Source: a bacterium (lineage in GTDB: Bacteria > Planctomycetota > Phycisphaerae > Phycisphaerales > SM1A02). From it: a stretch of DNA of 42,172 nt. Location: positions 1 through 42,172 of the forward strand of contig JAPOKA010000024.1 in assembly GCA_029977865.1 (NCBI GenBank), in the 5' to 3' direction. Made by a program: the position numbers and the translations under genes. The notes beneath the pieces were generated by a model, which was given only the letters and a program-made list of their open reading frames with translations, searched no databases and had not been told where the DNA came from. Of this stretch, positions 1 through 8,178 are shown in pieces. Each line of letters starts with the position of its first letter. The first letter of the stretch is position 1.

Positions 1-1017
1 CGACCGGCCCTCGAGTTGATCGATAGCGACTCCGACGGAACCCCCGACTGCGTCGACGGATGCCCCAACGATCCCAACAAGACCGAGCCCGGCATCTGCG
101 GATGTGGTGTTGCCGACATCGATACCGACATGGATGGCGCCCCGGACTGCGTCGATCCATGTCCCAACGATCCAAACGACATGTGCGGCGCGGAGATGGT
201 GCGTGGCGACATCAACTCGGACGGGAATCCCGACCTGTTCGTGGTCGATACCGGCACTCGCCTCAACTCCGCGTGGTATCTCGACGCCGAGGGCATGGCC
301 GTAGGCGCGGCCCCGGTGGTCACCGGTCCGCCCAACTGGAATGTGGCGGCCAAGGGCGACTTCGGCAGCCCCGCTGGCGGCCAGGATGGACACCCCGACC
401 TCGTGGTGCAGAACCTCCTCACGCGGCAGGTCGTGATCTGGTACCTCGGAGGTCCGGACGGATCCGAGTACCTGGGATTCGGGTACCTGATGCGCGATGG
501 TGCTCAGATGATGCTGCCGTCCGGTTGGTCGATTCAAGGATCCGCCGACTTCGACGGCGACGGCGATCCCGACCTGCTGGTTCGAAACGGAAGCACCGGG
601 CGGCTGGTCATCTGGCAGATGGACGGCCTCGACTACGTCGACTACCACTACGTCTACCCCCAGAACACCGCGCTGGTGTGGCGTGTGGCGGCGGTGTACG
701 AAACCGGCCTGGGCGCGTCGATGATCATCTTCCAGAACCAGAACAACGGGCAGATCCTGCGCTGGAATCTCGACGGCTTCCAGTACTACAGCTGGAGCTA
801 CTACACCCGACAAGACAACGGTCAGATCCTGGCCACTCCACCGGGCTGGTCTGTCGTCGGCATCCGAATGTTCCCTGGCGATCTGCAATCCAGCATGATT
901 GTTCAGAGCACCCAAGGTCCGGTTGTCCGCTGGATTATCAATGAGCTCAACGAGTGGACGGGGTGGAACTGGATCAGCCAGACCAACCCCGCGCACACTC
1001 GCGTCACGCAGGACTGA
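1..1017 (+). CDS. Calcium-binding TSP3 / FG-GAP repeat surface protein (C-terminal part)
   Basis: The frame is open from the first base, so the true start lies outside the window and only about 338 C-terminal residues are seen. The visible part begins with two thrombospondin-type-3-like calcium repeats (D-x-D-x-D-G-x-P-D-C and CPNDPN, separated by GICGCG). About 250 residues of FG-GAP/VCBS-like repeats follow, with Asp-rich loops such as DINSDGNPDL and DFDGDGDPDLL, each followed by a V-x-W strand. Proteins of this build are exported and calcium-stabilised and usually act in adhesion or as extracellular scaffolds. No membrane anchor or sorting signal is seen at the C-terminus. The coding sequence is followed by a strong terminator, so it ends its own transcription unit and converges on the polysaccharide operon. 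The exact function is unknown. Confidence 0.85.
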   Translation, partial: RPALELIDSDSDGTPDCVDGCPNDPNKTEPGICGCGVADIDTDMDGAPDCVDPCPNDPNDMCGAEMVRGDINSDGNPDLFVVDTGTRLNSAWYLDAEGMAVGAAPVVTGPPNWNVAAKGDFGSPAGGQDGHPDLVVQNLLTRQVVIWYLGGPDGSEYLGFGYLMRDGAQMMLPSGWSIQGSADFDGDGDPDLLVRNGSTGRLVIWQMDGLDYVDYHYVYPQNTALVWRVAAVYETGLGASMIIFQNQNNGQILRWNLDGFQYYSWSYYTRQDNGQILATPPGWSVVGIRMFPGDLQSSMIVQSTQGPVVRWIINELNEWTGWNWISQTNPAHTRVTQD

Positions 1018-1054
1018 TCGAACCGACTGTCCGCTACGAACTGGCTCAACCGCG

Positions 1055-1090
1055 CGACGGGTCGTCTCCGACGACCCGTCGTTTCATTCT
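1055..1090 (+). terminator. Rho-independent terminator of the FG-GAP gene
   Basis: A perfect 12-bp GC-rich stem (1055-1066 with 1070-1081, core GACGGGTCGTC) with a 3-nt TCC loop is followed by a T-rich stretch (TTTCATTCT). It lies 38 nt after the TGA of the FG-GAP gene and just beyond the end of the convergent methyltransferase. The T-tract is only on the rightward side, so it mainly terminates the rightward gene. Confidence 0.8.
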
Positions 1091-1824
1091 GACTCTTGCG
1101 GTTCGCTGACTCCGATCGCGCACAGCGAGGTTCCAGCGGGCCACCATGGGAATCGGCTCTCGAGTGTCGTCGCGAATCCAAGCCCCGCGTCCAACCACCG
1201 AGGGACCGAAGGAAACTCGTCTCGCGCCGCCGCTGCCCGCACCCGGCTCCGCACCCACGCCGGCACGAGCATCGAGCAGAAGAGATACCGCACCTGCTTC
1301 ACCTTCCAGCCGCCCGCCTCGAGATCGCGCCGCAGGGAGCCCGCGCGGTAGCGCCGCCGATGTCCGAGTCGATCGTCCCACTCCGACCAGAGCGACGGCA
1401 GCGCCGGAACCAGCACTACGACGGCGGCCTTGGGCGCAGCCATCGCCCGCAACGACCGCAACGCTTGAACAGGGTCGTCGAGGTGCTCGAGGACGTCGAG
1501 CGCCGTGATCGCTGCGGGCCGACTCGCGAGACTCAGCGACGGCAGACTTGCAGCGTCCGCCTGATGGGCTTCGAAGCCCATCGCCCGAACCCGCGCGACG
1601 GCTGCGGGGTCGCCGTCGATCCCGACCGCCTCGCTCGCCGCGACCAGCCCGCGGTCGACCGCGTGGCGCAGAAACCCGCCCGAACCACAGCCGAAGTCGA
1701 GCAGGCCCCTCAGCGGCACCGCACTCGTGCGCCGCAGCGATCGCTCGACGGTGGCGTATCGAGTGCGGAACCACCAGTAGCCGCGATCGCGTCGAGCCAG
1801 CTCTTCACCATGTTCTGCCTTCAC
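1084..1824 (-). CDS. Class I SAM-dependent methyltransferase
   Basis: A 246-residue protein with a Rossmann methyltransferase core: motif I LLDFGCGSGGFLRH near residue 40, an acidic motif II (VGIDGDP) and a post-core ALDVLEHLDDP motif typical of UbiG/UbiE-like small-molecule methyltransferases. A conserved GHRRRY segment lies in the C-terminal half. I chose the GTG at 1824 because it overlaps the upstream TGA as GTGA, the same coupling seen at several other junctions here; an in-frame ATG at 1869 is the alternative. It is the last gene of the leftward wbpI operon. It probably methylates a sugar or lipid-linked glycan, but the substrate cannot be read from the sequence. Confidence 0.8.
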   Translation of the reverse strand: MKAEHGEELARRDRGYWWFRTRYATVERSLRRTSAVPLRGLLDFGCGSGGFLRHAVDRGLVAASEAVGIDGDPAAVARVRAMGFEAHQADAASLPSLSLASRPAAITALDVLEHLDDPVQALRSLRAMAAPKAAVVVLVPALPSLWSEWDDRLGHRRRYRAGSLRRDLEAGGWKVKQVRYLFCSMLVPAWVRSRVRAAAARDEFPSVPRWLDAGLGFATTLESRFPWWPAGTSLCAIGVSEPQESE

Positions 1825-2507
1825 GACGCGGGCTCCATCGATCGGACGATGAGCCGGTAGGCGGACCATGGCGCCCAACACGGCGAGCACAGCGACGAGG
1901 GGACCAAGCCCCCGAACCGGCGCGACAAGCCCGGCGGCAGCAGCCCGAGGTGGGCCGCGACCTTCAGGCTTGGGCAAGGCGACGCCGGACCGACGGTGCG
2001 GCGCCAGAGCCCCTGCTCCTCGCGGAATCGCATCGCCGGATGCAACGCGATCTGCACCGGGTAGAGCGGATTGAGCGGATTCGGCTCGAGGAATGCGGCC
2101 CCGATTCCCGTGCGCGCGACGAGAGTGCGCTCGAGACAGGCGAGGGTCGCAGGATCGAAGTGGTGCAGAACGTGGAATCCAACCATCGCCGCAAAGCGAC
2201 CGCACTCGGAGATCGCTTCGTCGCACAGAACCGCCTCGACCACGCGGATTCGATCCGACCCATCGAAGCGCCGCCGCAGCGCCGCGGCCAGCGCCGCGTC
2301 GGGTTCGATCGCGATGACTTCGAATCCCCGGTCGAGAAGCATCTCGGTGTAGCGACCTCGACCGGCGCCGATCTCGAGAAGCGTCGCGCCAGGCGCCGCG
2401 CCGGCGGCCGCCAACACCGCCGACACGATCGCACGGTGGTGCGGGTCATCGGGAGTCCGATCGAGATAGCGGTGCCTCTCGCTCTCGGCGTAGAGGGTCG
2501 AGTTCAT
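1821..2507 (-). CDS. Class I SAM-dependent methyltransferase
   Basis: A 228-residue protein with motif I LLEIGAGRGRYTEML around residue 40, an acidic ribose-binding residue in VIAIEPDAAL, and a GFHVLHHFDP segment typical of Methyltransf_11/12 domains. The tail is moderately hydrophobic (SSLCSPCWAPWSAYRLIV), which may let it sit at the membrane near the adjacent glycosyltransferase. The start at 2507 overlaps the preceding stop as ATGA, and its own stop overlaps the next gene as GTGA, so translation is probably coupled on both sides. A glycan or lipid carrier substrate is inferred only from context. Confidence 0.8.
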   Translation of the reverse strand: MNSTLYAESERHRYLDRTPDDPHHRAIVSAVLAAAGAAPGATLLEIGAGRGRYTEMLLDRGFEVIAIEPDAALAAALRRRFDGSDRIRVVEAVLCDEAISECGRFAAMVGFHVLHHFDPATLACLERTLVARTGIGAAFLEPNPLNPLYPVQIALHPAMRFREEQGLWRRTVGPASPCPSLKVAAHLGLLPPGLSRRFGGLVPSSLCSPCWAPWSAYRLIVRSMEPAS

Positions 2508-3469
2508 GCGCTCGGTTTCCGAAGCACTCGGTCCTCGGCCACCACGAACAAGGCTCGCGACTGCACCGGCACCGGACTGCGTCCCAGCAGGTAGGCCAGC
2601 ACGGTGAGGAACACCAGCGTCACCCCAAGGCCGCCGAGCACCAGCGTGGCCACGAGCGCGATGCCTTGCACCTCCACCTCCCCGAGAATCCGCAGCACCA
2701 CCAAGGCGATGAACAAGAGGGCGCTTCCTGCGAGGACGAGTCCCGTCAACGCCACCAGAGCCTGGAGCGGCAGCGAGGAGTATCCGAAGAGGGCACTCAC
2801 CGCGAGACGGATCAATCGCCGAATCCCCATGCGGGAGGGGCCGTCCGAACGTTCGTCGCGGGCAAGCGGTACGCCCTGCTGGCGGAAGCCGACCCACGCG
2901 CGGAGTCCCGGAAAGAAGAGGTTCTCGTCGAGATTGGCGTGGACGGCACGGGCCGCCTGCAACCGCATCACGCAGAAGTTCCCCGCGTCAGAGGGAATGG
3001 GCACCTTGGACCAGGTGGCCATCACCGCGTAGAAGAGCCGCGCCCCCGCTTGAAACGCCGCCGACTCCTTGCGGCTCGATCGCACCGCGTAGGCCACGTC
3101 GCAGTTCGCCAGCGCCTCCACCAGTTCGGGAATGTGCTCGGGGCGATCCTGCAGATCGCCATCGATCACCGCGATCGCATCGGGCGGCTCGTCGATCTCG
3201 AGCGCGGCGGCAAGCCCCGCCGCGATCGCCTTCTGCAGCCCGAAGTTGCGACTGAGCCGCCGCAAGTGCACCGCTGGTCCGGGACCCGAGTCGACTGCGG
3301 CGGCAGCGACGGCGACGGTCTGGTCGGTCGATCCGTCGTCGACGAGGAAGATCCGCGAGCCGGGGAGCTGCGAAAGCGCTGCACCGGTGCGCTCGAGCAG
3401 TTCCGCGACCGAAGCCGCCTCGTTGAAGAGCGGCACTACCAAACCGATTCGCCGCACCGGCTCGCTCAT
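2504..3469 (-). CDS. GtrB/ArnC-like polyprenyl-phosphate glycosyltransferase (GT2)
   Basis: A 321-residue family 2 glycosyltransferase. The catalytic half has LVVPLFNEAASV, the nucleotide-binding VDDGSTD, the metal-binding DGDLQD and the GPSRMG segment typical of DPM1/GtrB enzymes. The C-terminal third carries two long hydrophobic helices (about residues 230-260 and 270-300), as in GtrB and ArnC. Such enzymes move a sugar from an NDP-sugar onto undecaprenyl phosphate on the cytoplasmic face. The sugar is then flipped and used by a GT-C enzyme in the periplasm, and a GT-C candidate is encoded two genes upstream. The start at 3469 overlaps the previous stop as ATGA. The sugar is not predictable. 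Confidence 0.88.
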   Translation of the reverse strand: MSEPVRRIGLVVPLFNEAASVAELLERTGAALSQLPGSRIFLVDDGSTDQTVAVAAAAVDSGPGPAVHLRRLSRNFGLQKAIAAGLAAALEIDEPPDAIAVIDGDLQDRPEHIPELVEALANCDVAYAVRSSRKESAAFQAGARLFYAVMATWSKVPIPSDAGNFCVMRLQAARAVHANLDENLFFPGLRAWVGFRQQGVPLARDERSDGPSRMGIRRLIRLAVSALFGYSSLPLQALVALTGLVLAGSALLFIALVVLRILGEVEVQGIALVATLVLGGLGVTLVFLTVLAYLLGRSPVPVQSRALFVVAEDRVLRKPSA

Positions 3470-4044
3470 GAACTCGCCTCCGGTCGATAGGCCGCCGCGA
3501 AGTAGTCCCACGCGGCGATCCCCGCGATGCGAATCGGGAAACGGGTCGTCTCGAGCCGCTGCCATCCCGCCAGCGAGGCGAACACCGAGAAGTCCCGAAC
3601 ATGGCGCCCGCGGTCGATCGACTGCAGGAAACGGCTCCGCGCGGAGGTCGTCTCGTCGCGAGCGTGGTCGCACACGATGACGCCGGCGGCGCCGCGGGCC
3701 GCGGTCAAGAGCGACTCGAACTCGACATCGTCGAGATGGTGCGCCGTGCCGTTGACGATCACGACGTCGCGAGCTTCAAGATGCCCGGCCACATCCGCCG
3801 CCCGGCCTTCGACGACGTCCGAGCGACCGCGCGGCGGATCGGGATCGAGGCCCAGATAGTCCGCGCCAAGACTTGCGGCGGTCTCCGCAAGCCATCCCGG
3901 ACCGCATCCCACGTCGAGCATTCGAATCATCTCGCGTCGGTTCGCCTCGGCGGGAAGGAAGTGTCGCGCGACCAGTCCGCGGATCGCCCGCTCCCGCGCG
4001 GGCCAGTGGACCTTCGCGAGCAGGCCGTAGGCGACCGTTCCCAT
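3466..4044 (-). CDS. Class I SAM-dependent methyltransferase
   Basis: A 192-residue protein. MLDVGCGPGWLAE near residue 45 is a canonical SAM-binding glycine loop, followed by YLGLDPDP (acidic motif II) and the VIVNGTAHHLDD region at the post-motif position. It lies 11 nt downstream of the GT-C gene and overlaps the GT2 gene by ATGA. The start at 4044 (MGTVAYGLL) gives a normal small methyltransferase; longer in-frame extensions upstream are Arg-rich and overlap the GT-C gene. It is the third methyltransferase in this operon, which points to a heavily O-methylated glycan, although some of the three may act on lipid or protein. Substrate unknown. Confidence 0.75.
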   Translation of the reverse strand: MGTVAYGLLAKVHWPARERAIRGLVARHFLPAEANRREMIRMLDVGCGPGWLAETAASLGADYLGLDPDPPRGRSDVVEGRAADVAGHLEARDVVIVNGTAHHLDDVEFESLLTAARGAAGVIVCDHARDETTSARSRFLQSIDRGRHVRDFSVFASLAGWQRLETTRFPIRIAGIAAWDYFAAAYRPEASS

Positions 4045-4055
4045 CGGACAAGAGT

Positions 4056-5891
4056 TTACGGCGAAGCCGCACTCGCCCTGGACGGTCGCCACAGCGAGAC
4101 CGCCGCGACCTGGTCGTAGAACGGGATCGGAACCTCCGCGACCTTCTCGTAGGCGGCAGGAAAGTCGAGGCCGACCGCGTCGAGCACTTCCGAGACGTTC
4201 GGGTTCGCACCAGGCCGCGTCCAGGTCTCGGCTCGTTGCGGGCTTCGAAGCATGACCCACGCCTCGGCGAGCCGACGCGGCTCGACGCTGCCGAGCACGA
4301 CCTCCGCGGCCGGCCCGCAGCCTCGATAGCCGCTGAGGATCCACGAGGCACCGGGCGCGCGGCCGCCGAGCGCGAGCACGACGCCCGGCATGTCGTAGAG
4401 CGCGAGGATGTCCTGCCCGGGCGAGAACCCCGTCTTGCCGGCTTCATCCCGCAGCGTCTCGATCGCGGTCGCCAGTCGCCCATCGACGAGCAGGTCTCCG
4501 CGACCGGGAGAGATCTCCACGGCCCGCGCGTTCTCCGCCTCGCCCGGCAACGGCCGATAGGGCTGCGCCCGCATCGCCGCAAAGGTCCCGAACGCGACGG
4601 TCACCGCCGCGACGATTGCGGCGATCCGTGCGGAACCGATCGCTCGGCGATCGCCACCCACGCCGAGCGCCAGTGCGGAGGCTGCGATCAGCCAGAGTCC
4701 CGCCGCCATCCCCGCCGATCGCCAGAACATCGCATTGCCGGTGCCGACCGCCGTCGCGAACGCCGCCGCGACCGCGACGAGCAGAAGGAGCGCTCGGATC
4801 GAGTGCATCCGCGGCGCGATGCCGCTCGTCCGCAGGCTCGTCCCTCCAGCCGCCAGCCACGTCGAGACGAGCGCGGTGAATGCGACGAGCGAGACCCGTG
4901 CCCAGACATCGACCTCGCTCCACGCCGCCGGCTTCCAGAGCAGCATCGAGACGAGCGTCGCGGGAAGGGCCCACGGCACGAGACCCGAAGCGATCTCCGG
5001 CTTCGATCTCGATGCGACCATCGCCACCAGTCCCAGAAGGGCGGACGCGGCAAGCAGCGGCCACGCTCCGGAGAACCACAGTGTGACGAAGAACCGGCTT
5101 TCTTCGAGGGTCCGGCCGCCGAGATCGTCATAGAGCCGAATGTGCTCGAGCACCTGCAGGCCACGCTCGAACGCCGCGATCGGATCGCCCCACCATCGCA
5201 ACACGGCAAACGAAGCAAGGCCGCCTGCGACGACACCAAGGGCCCAGCAGCCCGCGCCGCGAAGCCAGCCTCGCCAACCCGGACCGCCGAGGAAGCACGA
5301 CATCGCCAGACCAAGCGTCGCCAGTGCCACGCCGGTCGAGATCTTGCTGGCCGCGGTGATGCTCGCGACCACGCCGCCGACGATCAGCCATCGACCTCGC
5401 CGTCCGCCGCCCGCGGCGCCCGCAAGGCATCCGACGACGACGCTCGCGCCGAGGACGGCACTCCAGTTGTAGCTCGGCGACCGCAGGTCGAACGCGTAGA
5501 AGGCGACCATGCACGCGGCGCCGACGCCGCCTGCAACCGCGCGAGAGGAACGGTCGCTCGATCCCCGAGTCCGATCGAAGTTCGATCCCAAGAGCCAGCC
5601 GGCAACTGCGAGGATTGCGGCCCCCCAGACCCGATTCAGCCAGAGATCGCCGAAGCTCAGCGCCAGGACCGGCCGCGTGACGATCCAATGGAAGCGAACC
5701 GCGGAGAGCTGATCCTGCGGATGCGCCGCATCGAGGATCGAGAACGACTCGTCGGTGAGATCGAATCCGTGCCTGAACTCGAGCGCGAGCAGGATCAGAA
5801 AGCCCGCGGCCACGATCGCCGCGAGGATCGCCGTCGCGCGCTCGCCGAGCGACGGGCAGGGCGCCGTGGAGACTGCAGCGTCATCCTTCAT
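4056..5891 (-). CDS. GT-C fold integral membrane glycosyltransferase
   Basis: A 611-residue polytopic protein with roughly 11-13 hydrophobic segments followed by a soluble C-terminal domain of about 150 residues. The first loop after TM1 contains DLTDES, matching the acidic D-E site that GT-C enzymes (PMT/ArnT/GtrC type) carry in their first extracytoplasmic loop. Such enzymes transfer sugar from polyprenyl-phosphate donors to glycan, lipid A or protein on the periplasmic side. The adjacent GtrB-like GT2 would supply that donor. The start at 5891 overlaps the WbpI gene by 11 nt. Assignment to GT-C is from topology and the acidic loop only, so a polymerase or ligase role is not excluded. Confidence 0.7.
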   Translation of the reverse strand: MKDDAAVSTAPCPSLGERATAILAAIVAAGFLILLALEFRHGFDLTDESFSILDAAHPQDQLSAVRFHWIVTRPVLALSFGDLWLNRVWGAAILAVAGWLLGSNFDRTRGSSDRSSRAVAGGVGAACMVAFYAFDLRSPSYNWSAVLGASVVVGCLAGAAGGGRRGRWLIVGGVVASITAASKISTGVALATLGLAMSCFLGGPGWRGWLRGAGCWALGVVAGGLASFAVLRWWGDPIAAFERGLQVLEHIRLYDDLGGRTLEESRFFVTLWFSGAWPLLAASALLGLVAMVASRSKPEIASGLVPWALPATLVSMLLWKPAAWSEVDVWARVSLVAFTALVSTWLAAGGTSLRTSGIAPRMHSIRALLLLVAVAAAFATAVGTGNAMFWRSAGMAAGLWLIAASALALGVGGDRRAIGSARIAAIVAAVTVAFGTFAAMRAQPYRPLPGEAENARAVEISPGRGDLLVDGRLATAIETLRDEAGKTGFSPGQDILALYDMPGVVLALGGRAPGASWILSGYRGCGPAAEVVLGSVEPRRLAEAWVMLRSPQRAETWTRPGANPNVSEVLDAVGLDFPAAYEKVAEVPIPFYDQVAAVSLWRPSRASAASP

Positions 5892-6978
5892 CGGCGAGCG
5901 TCTCTGCGATGCGACGCGACGCGTCGCCGTTTCCGTAGGGCGCGAAGCCCGGATCCCCCGGCGTCGCCGCGTCGACGACGGCCGCGAGGTCGCACGAACC
6001 GTCGGGAGGCGCGATCCGGTTCCAGCCGCTCTCGACCAGCTCGACCCATTCGGTCTCGTCCCGCACCGTCACGCAGGGAACTCCGGCGAAGAACGCCTCC
6101 TTCTGCACGCCCCCGGAGTCGGTCATCACGACCCTGGCGTGCCGCTCGAGCCAGAGCATGTCGAGGTATCCGACCGGGTCGATCGCCTCGACCTCTCCGA
6201 GCGATCCCGCCTCGCCCGAGGCAAGCTGCTTCCGGGTGCGCGGATGCACCGGCCAGATCACCCGCTGCGCTTCGGCAAGCCGGCGGAGCGCCTCGACGAT
6301 CCGCACGAGCCGCGAATGGTCGTCGGTGTTCTCGGCGCGGTGGATCGTCGCGAGCACGAACGATCCTGGCTCGAGTTCAAGCGACCCGCCCACCCGCGCC
6401 CGCTCCGCCGCGAGCGCGCCGAAGTGCCGCGTGGCATCGAACATCACGTCGCCGACCTCGCAGACCTGCCGCGCGATCCGATCGCCGGCCGCGCCGATCC
6501 CCTCGGCAGCGAGGTTGCGCACCGACGTCGCCGTCGGGCAGAAGAGCCAGGTCGAGAGATGATCGGTCGCGATCCGATTCAGCTCCTCGGGCATTCGGCG
6601 GTTGAAGCTTCGCAGACCGGCCTCGACATGCGCGACCGGCACCTGGAGCTTGGCCGCGGCGAGCGCGCCCGCCACGGTCGAGTTGGTGTCGCCATAGACG
6701 AGGACCGCGTCGGGGCGCGACTCGACCAGCACCCGCTCGATCGCGGCCAGCATGGCACCGGTCTGCGCCCCATGCGATCCGCTGCCGATCCCGAGGTGGT
6801 GCGTCGGCGCTGGAATCCCCAGCTCCTCGAAGAAGACCGCCGACATCGCGGAGTCGTAGTGCTGGCCGGTGTGGACGATCGACTCGCGCAGCCCCGCCGC
6901 CGCCAGCGCCCGCGACACCGTGGCCGCCTTGACGAACTGGGGCCGCGCGCCGAGGACTGTGACGATCGAACCTGGCAT
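5881..6978 (-). CDS. wbpI: UDP-2,3-diacetamido-2,3-dideoxyglucuronate 2-epimerase (WbpI-like)
   Basis: A 365-residue non-hydrolysing UDP-GlcNAc 2-epimerase-fold enzyme. Key segments are GARPQFVKA (residues 10-18), HTGQHYD (36-42), YGDTNST (95-101), HVEAGLRSFNRRMPEE (117-132) and a C-terminal DSGGVQKEAFF. The long GIGSGSHGAQTG segment and the DPVGYLDM motif resemble WbpI, which makes UDP-ManNAc(3NAc)A, more than WecB. Its divergent neighbours wbpB and wbpD act in the same pathway, which supports WbpI. The start at 6978 has a Shine-Dalgarno AAGGAG about 9 nt upstream. It is the first gene of a leftward operon of six. WecB (UDP-ManNAc synthesis) remains the alternative. Confidence 0.85.
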   Translation of the reverse strand: MPGSIVTVLGARPQFVKAATVSRALAAAGLRESIVHTGQHYDSAMSAVFFEELGIPAPTHHLGIGSGSHGAQTGAMLAAIERVLVESRPDAVLVYGDTNSTVAGALAAAKLQVPVAHVEAGLRSFNRRMPEELNRIATDHLSTWLFCPTATSVRNLAAEGIGAAGDRIARQVCEVGDVMFDATRHFGALAAERARVGGSLELEPGSFVLATIHRAENTDDHSRLVRIVEALRRLAEAQRVIWPVHPRTRKQLASGEAGSLGEVEAIDPVGYLDMLWLERHARVVMTDSGGVQKEAFFAGVPCVTVRDETEWVELVESGWNRIAPPDGSCDLAAVVDAATPGDPGFAPYGNGDASRRIAETLADEG

Positions 6979-7019
6979 CCGGGACCTGCTCCTTGCCGCC
7001 CAAACAGAGCGGGCCGCGG

Positions 7020-7025
7020 AGATTA
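7020..7025 (-). promoter_or_regulatory. Candidate -10 element of the leftward wbpI operon
   Basis: On the minus strand TAATCT lies about 42 nt upstream of the wbpI start. A start site near 7013 would give a roughly 35-nt leader containing the AAGGAG ribosome site. No good -35 hexamer is visible. It sits back to back with the wbpB -10 candidate 30 nt away. Confidence 0.35.
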
Positions 7026-7054
7026 GCCGAGTCCGGAGGCGCCTCCCCTGCCGG

Positions 7055-7060
7055 TACACT
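7055..7060 (+). promoter_or_regulatory. Candidate -10 element for a near-leaderless wbpB transcript
   Basis: TACACT preceded by CCGG ends 10 nt before the wbpB ATG. A normal start site 6-8 nt downstream would leave a leader of only 2-4 nt, and no Shine-Dalgarno sequence is present. It belongs to a recurring set of such boxes in this window (20742, 30438, 34056, 40822 and others). Confidence 0.45.
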
Positions 7061-7070
7061 CCTCCGTCCA

Positions 7071-8165
7071 ATGTGGCTCTCCTACCCGGCAATTCAAGGG
7101 CGAACGATCCATGCCGCGGTCGTCGGCTGCGGACGAATCTCCCGCAACCACTTCAAGGTCCTCGATCGGCTCGCCGACCGCATGCACCTCGCGGCGGTCT
7201 GCGACGTCAGTTCGAGCCGGTTCGACGGAATCCCCTGGGGCGAGTGCCCCTCGCTCGACCGTGAGACGCCTCGGTTCACCAGCCTTCAGGAGATGCTCGC
7301 GTCGGTGAAGCGGAGCGATCTCGCGATCGATCTGGCGATCCTCGCCTCGCCGAGCGGCCTGCACGCGGCGCAGACGGTCGCCTGCGCCGGCGCCGGATTG
7401 CACGTGATGACCGAGAAGCCGATGGCGACCCGCTGGCAGGACGCCCTCGACGCCGTCAAGGCGTGCGACGAGGCCGGCGTGCGGCTCTTCGTCGTCAAGC
7501 AGAACCGGTTCAACGCGACGCTGCAGCTTCTCAAGCGAGCCCTCGACGAGCGGAGGTTCGGCCGGATCTTCATGGTCAACGTGAACGTCTTCTGGCAGCG
7601 CCCGCAGTCCTACTACGACACCGACCGCTGGCGCGGCACATGGGAACTCGACGGCGGCGCGTTCATGAACCAGGCGAGCCACTACGTCGACCTGCTCGAC
7701 TGGCTCATCGGACCGATCGAGAGCGTGCAGGCGATGACCGGCACCCTCGGACGGAACATCGAGGTCGAGGACTCCGGCGTGCTCAACGTGCGGTGGCGAA
7801 GCGGCGCGATGGGATCGATGAACGTGACCATGCTCACGTTCCCCCGGAATCTCGAGGGCAGCATCACCGTCCTCGGCGAGAAGGGCAGCGTCCGGATCGG
7901 CGGCGTCGCCGTCAACGAGATCCAGCACTGGGAGTTCGCCGACGATCGCGACTACGACGCCTCCGTCCGCGACGCGAGCTACGAGATCCCGAACGTGTAC
8001 GGTCTCGGCCACCTGCCCTACTACGAGAACGTGATCGACGTGCTGCAGGGCCGCACCGAACCGCTCACCGACGGCCGCGAAGGGCTCAAGAGCCTCGAGT
8101 TGATCATCGCCGCGTACCTGAGCGCCCGCGACGGACGGACGGTGAGCCTTCCGCTCCACTACTGA
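7071..8165 (+). CDS. wbpB: UDP-GlcNAc(A) 3-dehydrogenase (WbpB/WlbA-like, Gfo/Idh/MocA family)
   Basis: A 364-residue NAD-dependent oxidoreductase. The N-terminal Rossmann motif is [11 protein letters not shown] (residues 18-27), followed by the family signature TEKPMA (114-119), KQNRFN (143-148, characteristic of WlbA/WbpB) and the active-site segment SHYVDLLDW (203-211). The family oxidises C3 of UDP-N-acetylglucosaminuronic acid, preparing it for transamination, acetylation by WbpD and epimerisation by WbpI. The start at 7071 lies just after a -10-like TACACT; earlier in-frame codons would lie upstream of that box. It is the first gene of the rightward wbpB-wbpD-GT-GT-wzy operon. No wbpA (UDP-GlcNAc 6-dehydrogenase) lies in the window. 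Confidence 0.88.
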   Translation: MWLSYPAIQGRTIHAAVVGCGRISRNHFKVLDRLADRMHLAAVCDVSSSRFDGIPWGECPSLDRETPRFTSLQEMLASVKRSDLAIDLAILASPSGLHAAQTVACAGAGLHVMTEKPMATRWQDALDAVKACDEAGVRLFVVKQNRFNATLQLLKRALDERRFGRIFMVNVNVFWQRPQSYYDTDRWRGTWELDGGAFMNQASHYVDLLDWLIGPIESVQAMTGTLGRNIEVEDSGVLNVRWRSGAMGSMNVTMLTFPRNLEGSITVLGEKGSVRIGGVAVNEIQHWEFADDRDYDASVRDASYEIPNVYGLGHLPYYENVIDVLQGRTEPLTDGREGLKSLELIIAAYLSARDGRTVSLPLHY

Positions 8166-8178
8166 CCAGGCACCCACC

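Noticed and set aside
1084-2226. A 380-residue version of the last methyltransferase
   Set aside because: The extra N-terminus is Arg-rich and fully overlaps the upstream methyltransferase; the GTGA start at 1824 gives a normal-length enzyme.
4053-4058. TAAACT hexamer before the methyltransferase at 4044 (minus strand)
   Set aside because: It consists mainly of the TAA stop of the upstream gene within a tight operon, so promoter function is doubtful.
3873-6605. A 910-codon open frame on the plus strand
   Set aside because: It runs antisense to the well-supported GT-C, methyltransferase and WbpI genes; its translation is Arg/Pro-rich and low-complexity, as expected of shadow frames in high-GC DNA.
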